From positions 124,001 to 188,000 of the forward strand of contig JAJFHG010000041.1 in the NCBI GenBank assembly GCA_021775735.1: 64,000 nucleotides of DNA. Reading direction: 5' to 3'. This stretch comes from Hyphomicrobiaceae bacterium (lineage in GTDB: Bacteria; Pseudomonadota; Alphaproteobacteria; Rhizobiales; Hyphomicrobiaceae). The position numbers and the translations under genes were made by a program. Numbering within the stretch: the stretch's first letter is position 1; each line of letters begins with the position of its first letter. This document shows positions 45,404 through 55,704 of the stretch, one piece after another. The notes under the pieces were generated by a model, which was not told where the DNA came from, ran no database searches, and saw only the letters and a program-made list of their open reading frames with translations.

Positions 45404-46735
45404 TTAGCCAGTCTCTGGCGCCAAGCCTTCTTGAAGGGCTAGAACATGTCCCGCCAAATAGAGAGATCCGCAAATAAGAATGCGCTTTGGGCCAGGAAAC
45501 TGATGCTCAAGACGCGCAAGAGCGGCTTCAACTGTCGTTGAGATCTCAGCTCTCAAGCCCACCTCTTCTGCTGCCTTTGCCAAAATATCAGGTGCATGAC
45601 TGCCTTCATGCGCGCCAGGGATCGGCACCGCCATGACGTGACGCACAAGACCGCGAAACGGCGCCAGGAAAGCTTTCGCGTCCTTCAATGCCAACATACC
45701 CGTGATCAAGTGCACGGGCTTATCACTGCGCTCATCAAGATCTGCCATCGTTTGGGCCAGCACCTTACCGGCGGCTGCGTTATGCCCACCATCAAGCCAC
45801 AGCTCAGTGCCTGTTGAAACACGCGCCAGTAAAGGGCCACTGTCCAACCGCTGCATGCGCGCGGGCCAGGTAACCGTTTTTAATCCTGTTTCAATCGCAC
45901 GATCATCAATCTTGAAAGCCTTGAGCTCAAGCGCGCCTGCAATGGCAGTCCCAGCGTTTATTATCTGATGGCGGCCATGCAGCGCCGGTATCGGCAAATC
46001 TATCAACCGGTCATCGCGTTGGAAAATCAAACGACCACTTTGTTCAAACGCTTCAAAGTCACGGCCCCAAGCCATCACGGGTGCGCCAATATCTTGTGCC
46101 ACTTGATCAATAACGGCCAGCGGACCCTCATCTTGCTGCGATACCACACAGGGCGCGCCCTGCTTAATGATCCCGGCTTTTTCTGCTGCTATCTCATCAA
46201 GATCATCTCCAAGTTTGTCAGCATGGTCCATGGATATTGTCGTGATGACACACAGCGCGGGCTTGGCCACGACATTAGTCGCGTCAAGACGGCCACCCAA
46301 ACCCACTTCCAACAACAGCACATCAGCAGGCGTTTCAGAAAACGCCAACAACGCAGCCGCCGTTGTAATCTCGAATTGCGTGATGTCATCACCGTCATTA
46401 ACGGCCTGCGCACGCGTCAACACATCAACGAGTGCATCTTCCGCAATAGGCTTTGAGGGGCCTTCTGTTGTGGCCAGACAAATGCGCTCATGAAACCGCA
46501 CAAGATGCGGCGAGATATAGACATGCACACGGTAGCCTGCCGCTTCCAGGATGGCGCGCAGGTAGGCGGCAACCGAGCCCTTACCATTTGTGCCTGCAAT
46601 ATGAACCACCGGGGGTAGCTTTTTGTGCGGGTCACCCAGTTTGCCAAGCAAAACTTCGATGCGCCCGAGCGAGAGATCAATCAAACGCGGATGCAGAAGT
46701 TTTAGATCAGCAAGAAGTTTGTCGCTTTTGGCCAT
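45404..46735 (-). CDS. folC: Bifunctional folylpolyglutamate synthase/dihydrofolate synthase
   Basis: 443 residues from ATG 46735; an extension to 46828 has no homology. The P-loop is HIAGTNGKGSVAAYL. The ISPHLVRFHERI motif and the later DGGHN segment near the C-terminus are typical. It adds glutamate to dihydropteroate and to folates. The gene is last in the minus-strand series trpF-trpB-trpA-accD-folC, a conserved order in Alphaproteobacteria; a 220-base gap separates it from accD. Confidence 0.95.
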   Translation of the reverse strand: MAKSDKLLADLKLLHPRLIDLSLGRIEVLLGKLGDPHKKLPPVVHIAGTNGKGSVAAYLRAILEAAGYRVHVYISPHLVRFHERICLATTEGPSKPIAEDALVDVLTRAQAVNDGDDITQFEITTAAALLAFSETPADVLLLEVGLGGRLDATNVVAKPALCVITTISMDHADKLGDDLDEIAAEKAGIIKQGAPCVVSQQDEGPLAVIDQVAQDIGAPVMAWGRDFEAFEQSGRLIFQRDDRLIDLPIPALHGRHQIINAGTAIAGALELKAFKIDDRAIETGLKTVTWPARMQRLDSGPLLARVSTGTELWLDGGHNAAAGKVLAQTMADLDERSDKPVHLITGMLALKDAKAFLAPFRGLVRHVMAVPIPGAHEGSHAPDILAKAAEEVGLRAEISTTVEAALARLEHQFPGPKRILICGSLYLAGHVLALQEGLAPETG

Positions 46736-46955
46736 GCCCTGCCCGTGCCTTGAACACCGCCTGGTCCACTTGGCCAACCGGGCGCACTCTCGTTTTGCGC
46801 TCAGCTTTAATACAGAGCTTGTATGCACCCGTCACTAGGGGAATTTTAGCATTTGCGCCAGTTCTAACCACGCGGGCTAAGAGCTCAATTACTTTATCCA
46901 AAATCTGTGTGGATCAGATACAGTGCCGCGGCAGGATTTGAGCGCAAGAAACGTG

Positions 46956-48032
46956 TCAGCTATCGGCAGACTTTCGTGATGTGCCAGCCTTTTTGCCACC
47001 AGTCTTAGGTTCGGTCACAAAACGCTTCTCAGAGCTCACTGGCTCGGCGTCAATGACAACTGCGTCCTCATCGGTCCCGTCGTCGATCTTGTCAGCAACT
47101 TCAAGTCCGGCGTTATCAACTGTCGCACCATTGACATGCGCACCATTCATTTTGTCCGCAGCGGCTGATTTCCTTGTCAACGGCTGAGACATCAAGACAC
47201 TACAAACGCGGGCAATGGTTTCGGTTAACTTGTGGCGATGCACCACCATGTCAATCATGCCGTGGTCCAACAGATACTCGGAGCGCTGAAAGCCCTCCGG
47301 CAGTTGTTCACGGATAGTTTGTTGAATGACGCGAGGGCCTGCAAAACAAATCAATGCTTTGGGCTCAGCAATTTGAATATCACCGAGCATTGCATAGGAG
47401 GCCGTAACACCACCGGTCGTTGGGTGCGTGAGCACTACAATGTAAGGCAAACAGGCTTCGCGCAGTTGTTGAACAGCGATTGTTGTGCGCGGCATTTGCA
47501 TCAAAGACAGGATGCCCTCCTGCATGCGCGCACCACCTGAAGCTGAAAACAAGACAAAGGGCGTTTTACTGGCGAGTGCACGCTGCATGCCCGCTATAAT
47601 CGCTTCACCCGCCGCCATGCCAAGCGAACCAGCCATAAAACGGAAATCCTGAACGGCAACGACCGAGCGCAAGCCTTGGATCAGTCCTTCACCAACAACA
47701 ACGGCATCGTTCTGATCTGTTTCAGACTTCGCAGTTTTTAATCTATCTGTATAACGGCGGCTATCACGAAACTTGAGCGGGTCCTGCACCACCTCCGGCA
47801 CTGCAATGCGTTCAAAAACACCTTCGTCGAAGATATGGGCGAGACGCGTGGGAGCATCCATCTGCTCATGGTATTCCGAGCCAGGAAAAACGAAATCGTT
47901 GGCCTCAAGGTCTTTGTAATAGACCATCTGCCCTGTTTCAGGACAGGTCCGCCAAGCGTTCTCCGGCATCTCGTTTTTAGTACCGAGAAAGCTACGGATC
48001 TTGGGCCGAACAACGTTATTAATCCAGTTCAC
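46956..48032 (-). CDS. accD: Acetyl-CoA carboxylase carboxyltransferase beta subunit
   Basis: 358 residues from GTG 48032, giving the usual [12 protein letters not shown] opening; AAGGAG lies ten bases before it. The carboxyltransferase core contains [24 protein letters not shown] and [12 protein letters not shown]. The N-terminal zinc ribbon of E. coli AccD (two C-x-x-C pairs) is degenerate: [13 protein letters not shown] keeps only one Cys and the second pair reads FPGSEYH. Loss of this zinc site is common in Alphaproteobacteria. A ~60-residue acidic/basic C-terminal tail follows the core. It works with AccA in fatty acid synthesis. Confidence 0.95.
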   Translation of the reverse strand: MNWINNVVRPKIRSFLGTKNEMPENAWRTCPETGQMVYYKDLEANDFVFPGSEYHEQMDAPTRLAHIFDEGVFERIAVPEVVQDPLKFRDSRRYTDRLKTAKSETDQNDAVVVGEGLIQGLRSVVAVQDFRFMAGSLGMAAGEAIIAGMQRALASKTPFVLFSASGGARMQEGILSLMQMPRTTIAVQQLREACLPYIVVLTHPTTGGVTASYAMLGDIQIAEPKALICFAGPRVIQQTIREQLPEGFQRSEYLLDHGMIDMVVHRHKLTETIARVCSVLMSQPLTRKSAAADKMNGAHVNGATVDNAGLEVADKIDDGTDEDAVVIDAEPVSSEKRFVTEPKTGGKKAGTSRKSADS

Positions 48033-48220
48033 GCTCAGCAAACTCCTTGCTAGGCTTGGGCGCCTTGCGCCCCGCTGCAGTCTAGCACCTTTAACCCTCT
48101 AACATGGCCCTCGACACCAATTTGTGAAGAGGGCAAGGCTCAAAGATCGTTAAATTGTCCTCATCCACCGATTGTAAATCGGCAATCTCGGCACCTCAAG
48201 CGCAACAGTGCCGCCCCACT

Positions 48221-49048
48221 TTAGGACCGTAATGGCGCGCTCAACCGCCTAACCAGGTCGAGCACCGCAGGCGCCGTTTGAGCCGTCGCGGCGCCATTAC
48301 GATCAAGGCTCTCCTCAATCGCACGAACCAGCGCGGACCCGACCACAACCCCATCGGCACCTTGTGACAGCTGCTGAACCTGCTCCGGCGATTTAACGCC
48401 AAAGCCCACAACCACCGGCAGCGGCGTTGAAGATTTGATCCGAGCCACCTGATCTTGCACATCGTTTACCACAGGAGCGGTGGTGCCGGTAATCCCTGCA
48501 ATGGAAACGTAATAAACGAAGCCGGAGGTGTTTTTTAAAACCGTTGGCAGGCGTTTGGAGTCCGTTGTTGGCGTTGCCAGGCGGATAAAACTCAGTCCCC
48601 GCTTGATCCCTGGCAGGCACAGCTCATCATCCGCCTCGGGCGGCACATCAACAACGATCATGCCATCAACACCGGCTTCAGCGGCATCGTCCAAAAAAGC
48701 GTCCACCGGATAGACGTAGATCGGGTTGTAGTATCCCATCAAAACGATTGGTGTATCGGGATCTGTTTTTCGGAATGTGCGCACCATGTCGAGTGTACGC
48801 TTCATATTCTGGCCTGCTTTGAGCGCACGCAAACTTGCGGCCTGAATGGCAGGGCCATCGGCCATCGGATCAGAAAACGGCATACCCAATTCGATGATGT
48901 CCGCGCCGGCTGCTGGCAGCCCCTTTAAGATATCCATCGCAGTTTCAGGGTCTGGATCACCCGCGGTAACAAACGTCACCATCGCACCGCGGCCTTCAGC
49001 TTTGAGCGCTTGGAACGTGCGATCAATGCGCGATACCTGTGTTGTCAT
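48221..49048 (-). CDS. trpA: Tryptophan synthase alpha subunit
   Basis: 275 residues from ATG 49048; a GTG at 49078 would add ten residues. The catalytic Glu is in [17 protein letters not shown] and the catalytic Asp in the VDVPPEAD loop region; VSIAGITGT and [10 protein letters not shown] complete the TIM-barrel phosphate site. It cleaves indole-glycerol phosphate to indole for TrpB. It starts 44 bases after trpB. Part of the trpF-trpB-trpA operon. Confidence 0.97.
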   Translation of the reverse strand: MTTQVSRIDRTFQALKAEGRGAMVTFVTAGDPDPETAMDILKGLPAAGADIIELGMPFSDPMADGPAIQAASLRALKAGQNMKRTLDMVRTFRKTDPDTPIVLMGYYNPIYVYPVDAFLDDAAEAGVDGMIVVDVPPEADDELCLPGIKRGLSFIRLATPTTDSKRLPTVLKNTSGFVYYVSIAGITGTTAPVVNDVQDQVARIKSSTPLPVVVGFGVKSPEQVQQLSQGADGVVVGSALVRAIEESLDRNGAATAQTAPAVLDLVRRLSAPLRS

Positions 49049-49092
49049 AGTGTCGATTGCTTTCACGATTGTGGGCACCTGAGCGGTACGTT

Positions 49093-50322
49093 TTAGATAT
49101 CGAGGCCGAGGTGATCTGCAACGGCAAACACGTCTTTATCGCCACGACCACACAAATTCATCACCAGCAGATGATCCTTCTGCAACGTTGGCGCAAGTTT
49201 GGTCACCCATGCGAGCGCATGACTTGGCTCAAGCGCTGGAATTATACCTTCAAGCTTTGAGCACAGTTGGAAGGCGTCTAGAGCTTCGGTGTCTGTAATT
49301 GGCACGTATTCAACGCGACCAGACTCTTTGAGCCAAGAGTGCTCTGGCCCGACACCTGGGTAATCAAGGCCGGCAGATATAGAATGGCCTTCCATGATCT
49401 GGCCATCACTATCCTGCAATAGGAACGTACGGTTACCATGTAGAACGCCCGGCGCACCGCCGCTCATTGAAGCGGCATGCCCGTTGTAGTGTTCAATACC
49501 ATGGCCACCGGCTTCAACGCCGTAGATTTTGATGTCTTTGTCATCCAGGAACGGGTGAAACAAGCCAATCGCGTTTGAGCCGCCTCCGATACATGCCACC
49601 AAACTGTCAGGCAGTCGGCCTTCCATCTCCATCATCTGCTGGCGTGTTTCTTCACCAATCACCGATTGGAAATCACGCACCATCTCAGGATAGGGGTGAG
49701 GCCCTGCCGCAGTACCGATCAGGTAGTACGTGTCATGCACGTTGGCCACCCAATCGCGCAGCGCTTCATTCATGGCGTCTTTGAGTGTCATCGCACCGGA
49801 CGTGACGGCGTTGACCTTAGCGCCCAACAGATTCATGCGCACCATGTTGGGCTTTTGACGCTCGGTGTCGAGCTTGCCCATATAAATCTCACACGGCAAA
49901 CCAAAGCGGGCGCAAACCGTCGCTACCGCAACACCATGTTGCCCCGCACCCGTCTCGGCAATAATGCGCGTTTTGCCCATACGCATTGCCAATAGGATTT
50001 GGCCCAAGCAATTATTGATCTTGTGCGACCCGGTATGATTGAGTTCATCACGCTTAAAATAGATCTTCGCACCACCAAGGTGCTCGGTGAGACGCTCTGC
50101 GTGATAGAGCGGGCTTGGCCGTCCCCCATAATGGGTCATCAAAGTCTCAAGCGCTTTGGCGAATTCAGGGTCGGCTTTTGCGTCCTCGTAGGCCTGCTCC
50201 AGATCGAGGATCAGCGGCATCAACGTCTCGGCAACAAAACGACCGCCAAACTTACCAAAAAAGCCATTGCTATCAGGGCCCGTGCGATAGCTATTGCGGT
50301 ACTGGTCTGAGACGTTGTTCAT
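49093..50322 (-). CDS. trpB: Tryptophan synthase beta subunit
   Basis: 409 residues. The PLP lysine is in [10 protein letters not shown], and the phosphate loop is [10 protein letters not shown]. It joins indole with serine to form tryptophan, using the channel to TrpA. GGGGAT precedes the ATG. It starts 20 bases after the trpF stop. Confidence 0.98.
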   Translation of the reverse strand: MNNVSDQYRNSYRTGPDSNGFFGKFGGRFVAETLMPLILDLEQAYEDAKADPEFAKALETLMTHYGGRPSPLYHAERLTEHLGGAKIYFKRDELNHTGSHKINNCLGQILLAMRMGKTRIIAETGAGQHGVAVATVCARFGLPCEIYMGKLDTERQKPNMVRMNLLGAKVNAVTSGAMTLKDAMNEALRDWVANVHDTYYLIGTAAGPHPYPEMVRDFQSVIGEETRQQMMEMEGRLPDSLVACIGGGSNAIGLFHPFLDDKDIKIYGVEAGGHGIEHYNGHAASMSGGAPGVLHGNRTFLLQDSDGQIMEGHSISAGLDYPGVGPEHSWLKESGRVEYVPITDTEALDAFQLCSKLEGIIPALEPSHALAWVTKLAPTLQKDHLLVMNLCGRGDKDVFAVADHLGLDI

Positions 50323-50341
50323 GTGTTTTTGCCTATCCCCA

Positions 50342-51010
50342 TTAGACGCTCTTTTTAGCCGCCTTAGCGGCCTGGATAAAGCGGCGGATCAACTCAGGGT
50401 CTTTGGCGCCAGGGCGTATTTCAACGCCGGATGAGACGTCAACTGCGGGTGCACCCGTCAGGCGAATGGCGTCGCCAACATTGTCCGGAGTGAGCCCACC
50501 AGACAGCATGTACGGCAGCCTTTCGCTGAGGCCTTCCAAGATCGTCCAGTCAAAGGCCAGACCATTGCCACCTGGAAGGTCTTTATCTGTCGTCGGCTTG
50601 GCGTCGAACAAGATCTGATTGGCGACCCCGTCATATGCCATTGCAGCATGAATATCGTCGGGATGGGCGACACCAACGGCTTTGATCACCCGGACATGAT
50701 AGGCATTTTGTATCCATTCAACACGAGCCGGACTTTCCGAACCATGTAACTGGATAAAATCAGGGCGCACGGCCTTCATCACATCATCCAAGACGCTGTC
50801 TTTTGGATTAACAAGCAGCATCGTGATAGCGACCTTGTCAGAAATTTCCCGAACACGGGTGGCGAGCGTTTCAGCCTCAGATAGCGTCACATGTCGTGGG
50901 CTTTTTTCAAAAAACACCAGGCCAAGCATATCTGCCCCGTCATTAATGGCGGCATCAACACTTGCCTCGTCATTGAGGCCACAGATTTTTACAAAAGTCT
51001 GGCTGGTCAT
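50342..51010 (-). CDS. trpF: Phosphoribosylanthranilate isomerase
   Basis: 222 residues from ATG 51010 (AAGGG nine bases upstream; a GTG at 51013 is adjacent). The catalytic Cys is in VKICGLN near the N-terminus, and the catalytic Asp is in the LFDAK segment (residue about 128), with MLSGGL and DVSSGVE at the phosphate site. It isomerises phosphoribosylanthranilate in tryptophan synthesis. First gene of the trpFBA group. Confidence 0.96.
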   Translation of the reverse strand: MTSQTFVKICGLNDEASVDAAINDGADMLGLVFFEKSPRHVTLSEAETLATRVREISDKVAITMLLVNPKDSVLDDVMKAVRPDFIQLHGSESPARVEWIQNAYHVRVIKAVGVAHPDDIHAAMAYDGVANQILFDAKPTTDKDLPGGNGLAFDWTILEGLSERLPYMLSGGLTPDNVGDAIRLTGAPAVDVSSGVEIRPGAKDPELIRRFIQAAKAAKKSV

Positions 51011-51083
51011 CACCTATAGACCCTTACCGCGCATTTTAGCGACGACGGCTAGTCACTTGAAGTTGGAGTTGTGCCTCAGCGTG

Positions 51084-51434
51084 TTACTCGCCAGCTGGAA
51101 GCATTAATTTTTGTCGTGAGGCCACTTCATCATCGCGCTCACGCGTCAGTCTATCAGCCTCATGACGCCACTTGGCGGCTTCACGTGTTTCCTTGCGCGC
51201 GGCTTTACGATAGCGCCCTTGTGACATCCAGGCGGCAACGCCACCAAGAATAACACCAAGCACCAGGGCGCCAAAAAGATAGACGAAGAAAGGAAGGTTT
51301 AATGAGAACATCGGTTGATCGGGCTGGAACGGATCGAGGACGAGTGACACCTTATGGCGATTGGCGATTGCGAGCGCGACCAGCAAGATTCCAACGGGAA
51401 TTGCGACTACCAAGCTCAAAAACCGATTTAACAC
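51084..51434 (-). CDS. LapA-domain (DUF1049) inner-membrane protein
   Basis: 116 residues from GTG 51434 (GAGG seven bases upstream). Two hydrophobic helices (about 5-26 and 46-70) followed by a basic, coiled-coil-like tail (~75-110). It belongs to the small LapA-type membrane proteins that help lipopolysaccharide assembly in E. coli. Position between ihfB and trpF is conserved in Rhizobiales. Specific activity in this group is not known. Confidence 0.85.
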   Translation of the reverse strand: MLNRFLSLVVAIPVGILLVALAIANRHKVSLVLDPFQPDQPMFSLNLPFFVYLFGALVLGVILGGVAAWMSQGRYRKAARKETREAAKWRHEADRLTRERDDEVASRQKLMLPAGE

Positions 51435-51489
51435 CGTCTAACCTCTTTAGACCTGAGCGACCCCTAGCCATCTCTATAAGTGACGAGGG

Positions 51490-51774
51490 TTAAGACTCAC
51501 CATTCAACCGATCACGCAGCTCTTTGCCGGTCTTAAAAAATGGCACGAACTTCTCAGAAACCGAGACCGGTTCACCGGTACGCGGATTGCGACCCTGGCG
51601 CGCCTCACGATGTTTCACCGTAAAAGCACCAAAGCCTCTGAGCTCGACCCTATCACCACGCGCTAGGGCATCGATGATTTCATCAAGAATAACGTTGACG
51701 ATGCGCTCTACGTCGCGATGAAACAAATGCGGATTAGTGGCCGAAATCTTCTGGACCAGTTCGGACTTTATCAC
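51490..51774 (-). CDS. ihfB: Integration host factor beta subunit
   Basis: 94 residues from GTG 51774 ([10 protein letters not shown], the normal start of IhfB); an ATG at 51864 would add 30 residues without homology. The core shows [12 protein letters not shown] and the DNA-inserting arm [15 protein letters not shown] with conserved Pro. It bends DNA as a heterodimer with IhfA, for replication, recombination and transcription. It lies 31 bases after sppA, co-directional. Confidence 0.95.
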   Translation of the reverse strand: MIKSELVQKISATNPHLFHRDVERIVNVILDEIIDALARGDRVELRGFGAFTVKHREARQGRNPRTGEPVSVSEKFVPFFKTGKELRDRLNGES

Positions 51775-51805
51775 GGGGCACCTATTGAAAAGTGTTTGAA
51801 ATTCC

Positions 51806-52768
51806 TCAATTTTCTTGAGGGTGCCAAACCGAGACGAGGCCGTCAAGTCGTAGATCTTGCGCATTCAATAAGTTGGCGTACGAACCAAATAGGCGGGCGG
51901 TCAGTCCATCCCAAAAAGCCCCAAAAATGCGGGCTCCAGCGCCGAGACCGAAGAAATCAGTGTCCACAGGGGTGCGGTCCACCACCTTTACGTCCTTTTC
52001 AACACCGCGCTTTTCTTTCAGCCAATTGACCGCTTCCGTTTCTCCACCGATCTCATCAACCAACTTGTGGGACAATGCATCCCGGCCCGAATAGATGCCA
52101 CCATCCTTCAGACCAGGGATGCCAGCAGCACGAACGGAGCGGCGCGTCTCAACCAACGACAGAAACCACTTAAAGCCTTCATCGACCATTTCTTGGGTCA
52201 TTGCACGGGCGGCAGGGTCATCGGGCTCAAACGGATTGGGAAGGGCCTTCAAGTTGCCGGAGCGGATGGTTTTCATCTCAACTCCGAGCTTCTTAAACAT
52301 CTCTGTCACTTGCGGATATTGCATCAATACGCCAACGGACCCTGTAATCGTATTGCCACGTGCAACGATGTGGTCCGCAGACAGACCAACGATGTAACCG
52401 GCCGATGTTGCAAGTGTTGAGAATTGCGCCACAACGGGCTTCTTCTTTGCAATTTTACGCACCGCTTCATAAATGCCTTCACCACCCGTTGTCGTGCCGC
52501 CTGGGCTGTTAACAAACAACAGGACACCTTTGACATATTCCTGCTCACCAATCTCTTTGATGAGCTTGAGCATCTTACGATCTTCCGTGATCGTGCCTTC
52601 AAATGAAAGCCTGGCAATTTGAGGTCCGCCTCCAAATGCAGACTCATTACCGCGTGCGACCAACGCCGCGAGCGCCAAAAGAATCGCGAGGATGGCACCT
52701 ACACGCCATACGCCGAGTTTGCGTCGAAGACGTCGGCGGTCGAGGACAAGGTCTGTGTCATTTGACAT
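51806..52768 (-). CDS. sppA: Signal peptide peptidase SppA
   Basis: 320 residues with one N-terminal membrane helix (~23-40), like the short SppA form. The catalytic Ser is in TLATSAGY, and the catalytic Lys is in [26 protein letters not shown] is the conserved oxyanion/substrate segment. It degrades signal peptides in the membrane from the periplasmic side. GGAGTGAG precedes the ATG. It is followed by ihfB. Confidence 0.93.
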   Translation of the reverse strand: MSNDTDLVLDRRRLRRKLGVWRVGAILAILLALAALVARGNESAFGGGPQIARLSFEGTITEDRKMLKLIKEIGEQEYVKGVLLFVNSPGGTTTGGEGIYEAVRKIAKKKPVVAQFSTLATSAGYIVGLSADHIVARGNTITGSVGVLMQYPQVTEMFKKLGVEMKTIRSGNLKALPNPFEPDDPAARAMTQEMVDEGFKWFLSLVETRRSVRAAGIPGLKDGGIYSGRDALSHKLVDEIGGETEAVNWLKEKRGVEKDVKVVDRTPVDTDFFGLGAGARIFGAFWDGLTARLFGSYANLLNAQDLRLDGLVSVWHPQEN

Positions 52769-52937
52769 GGCTCACTCCAAAAATGGCGAACATCGAGGGT
52801 GGTCGATCGTGACATAAGAGGCCGGACAATTACGACCGCACTTAGGCTCTCCAGCACTTCGACACTGAAAACGTAAACTATAAAACGTCGGTCAATACCC
52901 GCACCATGCTAACCCAGCGCCAAGCAAAAACAATCTA

Positions 52938-52978
52938 CAAAAAAAACTTGAGGCCATGACGGTTTCATCATGGCCTCA
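52938..52978 (-). terminator. Terminator after rpsA
   Basis: Stem TGAGGCCATGA / TCATGGCCTCA with an eight-base loop, 11 bases after the rpsA stop on the minus strand. An A-run just to the left reads as U-run on the minus strand. Confidence 0.9.
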
Positions 52979-52989
52979 CGTCGTTTGTC

Positions 52990-54768
52990 TTATTCGGCTT
53001 TTTTATCGCCATCATCTTTGTCAGCGTCGCCTTCAGGGGCAGCCGAGGCCTCGTCGCCCTCTCCGTCATCTTTCTGCTTGTTGATGACAGCACCCAAAAT
53101 GTCGCCAAGGGAGGCGCCTGAGTCCGACGAACCGTATTGTGCGACGGCTTGTTTCTCCTCAGCAATTTCGAGCGCCTTGATCGACAGCGAAATGCGACGC
53201 GACCCCTTGTCAACCTGGGTCACAGCGGCATCCACTTTTTGGCCTTCCGAGAACCGCTCTGGACGTTGCTCAGAACGATCACGAGACAGGTCAGACCGTT
53301 TAACAAACGTCGTCAGTTCGGTATCGGCGAGTTTGACCTCAATGCCATTTTCCTGAACGGCAACGACTTCACAGGTAACCTGATCGTTCTTCTTGTAGCG
53401 TGCCATCTCATCGGCTGGGTCACCCTGCATCTGCTTGATACCAAGTGAGATGCGTTCTTTCTGGCTGTCCACATCAAGCACAACGGCCTTGATAGTGTCG
53501 CCCTTATTGTAGTCTTTGATGACTTCGTCGCCAGCTTTGTTCCAGTCCAGGTCAGACAAGTGGACCATGCCGTCAACACCACCTTCAAGACCGACAAACA
53601 GACCAAACTCAGTAATGTTGCGAATCGGGCCTTCAACCTCAGTGCCCTTCGGATGCGTCGCCAAGAAGCCATCCCATGGGTTGTCCTGAGTTTGTTTCAG
53701 GCCAAGTGAAATACGGCGTTTGGCTGGATCAACTTCAAGCACCTGCACTTCGACTTCCTGACTGGTCGAAACGATTTTGCCAGGGTGCACATTCTTTTTA
53801 GTCCAGCTCATTTCTGAAACGTGGATCAAGCCTTCAACGCCAGCTTCCAGCTCCACAAACGCACCATAATCAGCAATATTGGTGACCGTACCTTTGAGTC
53901 GGGCGTCGACTGGGTACTTTGCTTCAATGCCTTCCCAAGGATCAGACTGAAGCTGCTTCATACCAAGGCTGATACGCTGTGTTTCAGAGTTGATGCGAAT
54001 GATCTGCACCTTAACGGTGTCGCCAACGTTGAGAATTTCCGTTGGATGATTGACGCGACGCCAGGCCATGTCAGTGACGTGCAACAAACCATCGATGCCA
54101 CCAAGGTCAATAAATGCACCGTAATCGGTGATGTTTTTAACAACACCATCGATAACTTGACCTTCACCGAGACGCGAAACGATGTCGGCACGCTGTTCTG
54201 CACGGGTTTCTTCCAGAACCGAACGACGTGACACAACAATGTTGCCCCGACGGCGATCCATTTTGAGAATTTGGAACGGCTGCTCCTGATGCATCAACGG
54301 ACCGATATCGCGAACAGGGCGGATATCCACCTGACTGCCAGGCAAAAAGGCAACAGCTCCATCAAGATCAACCGTGAAGCCGCCTTTCACCTTGTTGAAG
54401 ATGACGCCGGTAACTTTCTCAGCAGCTTCAAACTGTTTCTCAAGACGGGTCCAGCTTTCCTCACGACGCGCCTTATCACGGCTAAGAACGGCTTCGCCGA
54501 GCGCATTTTCGATACGCTCAAGGTAAACTTCAACTTGATCGCCCACCGAAAGCTCAGGGTCTTTGCCAGCGACAGCAAACTCTTTGACCGGCACGCGACC
54601 TTCCATCTTCAAGCCCACATCGATAACCGCGAGGTCTTTTTCAATGGAGATGATCTTGCCTTTCACAACGGAGCCTTCAATCAGGTCATCCTTGGCAAGA
54701 CTCTCTGCTAGCAGGGCTGCAAATTCGTCACGGGTCGGTGTCATTTCGTTGCTGATATCAGCGCTCAT
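52990..54768 (-). CDS. rpsA: 30S ribosomal protein S1
   Basis: 592 residues with six S1 (OB-fold) repeats, seen as repeated 'G-x-V-x-x-I-x-x-[FY]-G-A-F-[IV]-x-[IL]' strands (for example NITDYGAFIDLGGIDGLLH), and a short acidic C-terminal tail. It binds mRNA and helps bring it to the 30S subunit. AAGGAG lies five bases before the ATG. It is the third gene of aroA-cmk-rpsA, but 309 bases separate it from cmk. Confidence 0.97.
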   Translation of the reverse strand: MSADISNEMTPTRDEFAALLAESLAKDDLIEGSVVKGKIISIEKDLAVIDVGLKMEGRVPVKEFAVAGKDPELSVGDQVEVYLERIENALGEAVLSRDKARREESWTRLEKQFEAAEKVTGVIFNKVKGGFTVDLDGAVAFLPGSQVDIRPVRDIGPLMHQEQPFQILKMDRRRGNIVVSRRSVLEETRAEQRADIVSRLGEGQVIDGVVKNITDYGAFIDLGGIDGLLHVTDMAWRRVNHPTEILNVGDTVKVQIIRINSETQRISLGMKQLQSDPWEGIEAKYPVDARLKGTVTNIADYGAFVELEAGVEGLIHVSEMSWTKKNVHPGKIVSTSQEVEVQVLEVDPAKRRISLGLKQTQDNPWDGFLATHPKGTEVEGPIRNITEFGLFVGLEGGVDGMVHLSDLDWNKAGDEVIKDYNKGDTIKAVVLDVDSQKERISLGIKQMQGDPADEMARYKKNDQVTCEVVAVQENGIEVKLADTELTTFVKRSDLSRDRSEQRPERFSEGQKVDAAVTQVDKGSRRISLSIKALEIAEEKQAVAQYGSSDSGASLGDILGAVINKQKDDGEGDEASAAPEGDADKDDGDKKAE

Positions 54769-55077
54769 ATGTGCTCCTTAATTGGTCGACCCACATTCCC
54801 CAAAGTCGTGTGAGTCCCAAAATCATGTTGTACCAACACGTCCTAAAATTGTGCTGGGCTTCCCACACGGCAAAAACCAAACGTGGGGTGTTTTCTGACT
54901 GGCCCGCTGTGCCAGAGGCCACGGACCGGATTTAGATTTGAACGTACAATTGCCGACTGTGCAGGCACAGCCGGACGCATTTCGCCCGTTCAAAGAATTT
55001 CTGGGTTTGTTGTGATGTCGCCTGGAGGGGCCTCGCCCCACCGGTTTGATTTTGAAGCTGCCGCAAGGCAAACACTT
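54769..55077. other. Intergenic gap between cmk and rpsA
   Basis: 309 bases that must hold the rpsA promoter and 5' leader. I see no protein gene. A specific regulatory structure (S1 autoregulation is known in other bacteria) cannot be pointed out with confidence. Confidence 0.35.
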
Positions 55078-55704
55078 CTACCGGCCGATCTTCCTCTTGA
55101 TCTCTCCGACAGCGACGTCGAATGCGGCATCTATATCCAACTCGGTGGTATCAAGCAAGATCGCGCCGCCATCTTGTTTCAGCGGCGCATCAGCGCGGCC
55201 ACTATCGCGGGCATCCCTGGCCAAAATGAGCTCCAATACCTCCGCTTCAGTCATCTCAAGGCCCCGGGATTGGTATTCCAGATGGCGCCGCTTGGCGCGG
55301 GCCTCAGGGGTGGCGGTGACGAAGATCTTCACATCAGCATTGGGGCAAACGACCGTTGCAATGTCGCGACCGTCAAGCACAGCACCTGGGCTCTGGCCGG
55401 CAAACCAGCGCTGATACGCTAACAAAGCCGCCCGTACTTCCGGGATTTTGGCAACCACCGAGGCGCCTTCCCCGACATCGGCTCGGCGCAGATCTGGATC
55501 ATCCAGCCGGGCTGTATCAAGGGTCCGAGCCAGGGCCACCGCGGCCCAGACATCATGAAGCTTCAGCCTGCGGTCGAGCAGCGACAGTGCAACAGCACGA
55601 TAGAGCAAACCGGTATCGAGACTATGCAGCCCATAGTGTGCGGCGATGCGCTTGGAGAGCGTACCCTTGCCGGAGGCAGCCGGACCATCAAGTGCAATGA
55701 TCAT
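55078..55704 (-). CDS. cmk: Cytidylate kinase
   Basis: 208 residues with the P-loop LDGPAASGKGTLSKR and the DTGLLYRA and LDGRDIATVV motifs of CMP binding. It phosphorylates CMP and dCMP. The ATG overlaps the aroA stop by four bases (ATGA), so translation is coupled. Confidence 0.96.
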   Translation of the reverse strand: MIIALDGPAASGKGTLSKRIAAHYGLHSLDTGLLYRAVALSLLDRRLKLHDVWAAVALARTLDTARLDDPDLRRADVGEGASVVAKIPEVRAALLAYQRWFAGQSPGAVLDGRDIATVVCPNADVKIFVTATPEARAKRRHLEYQSRGLEMTEAEVLELILARDARDSGRADAPLKQDGGAILLDTTELDIDAAFDVAVGEIKRKIGR

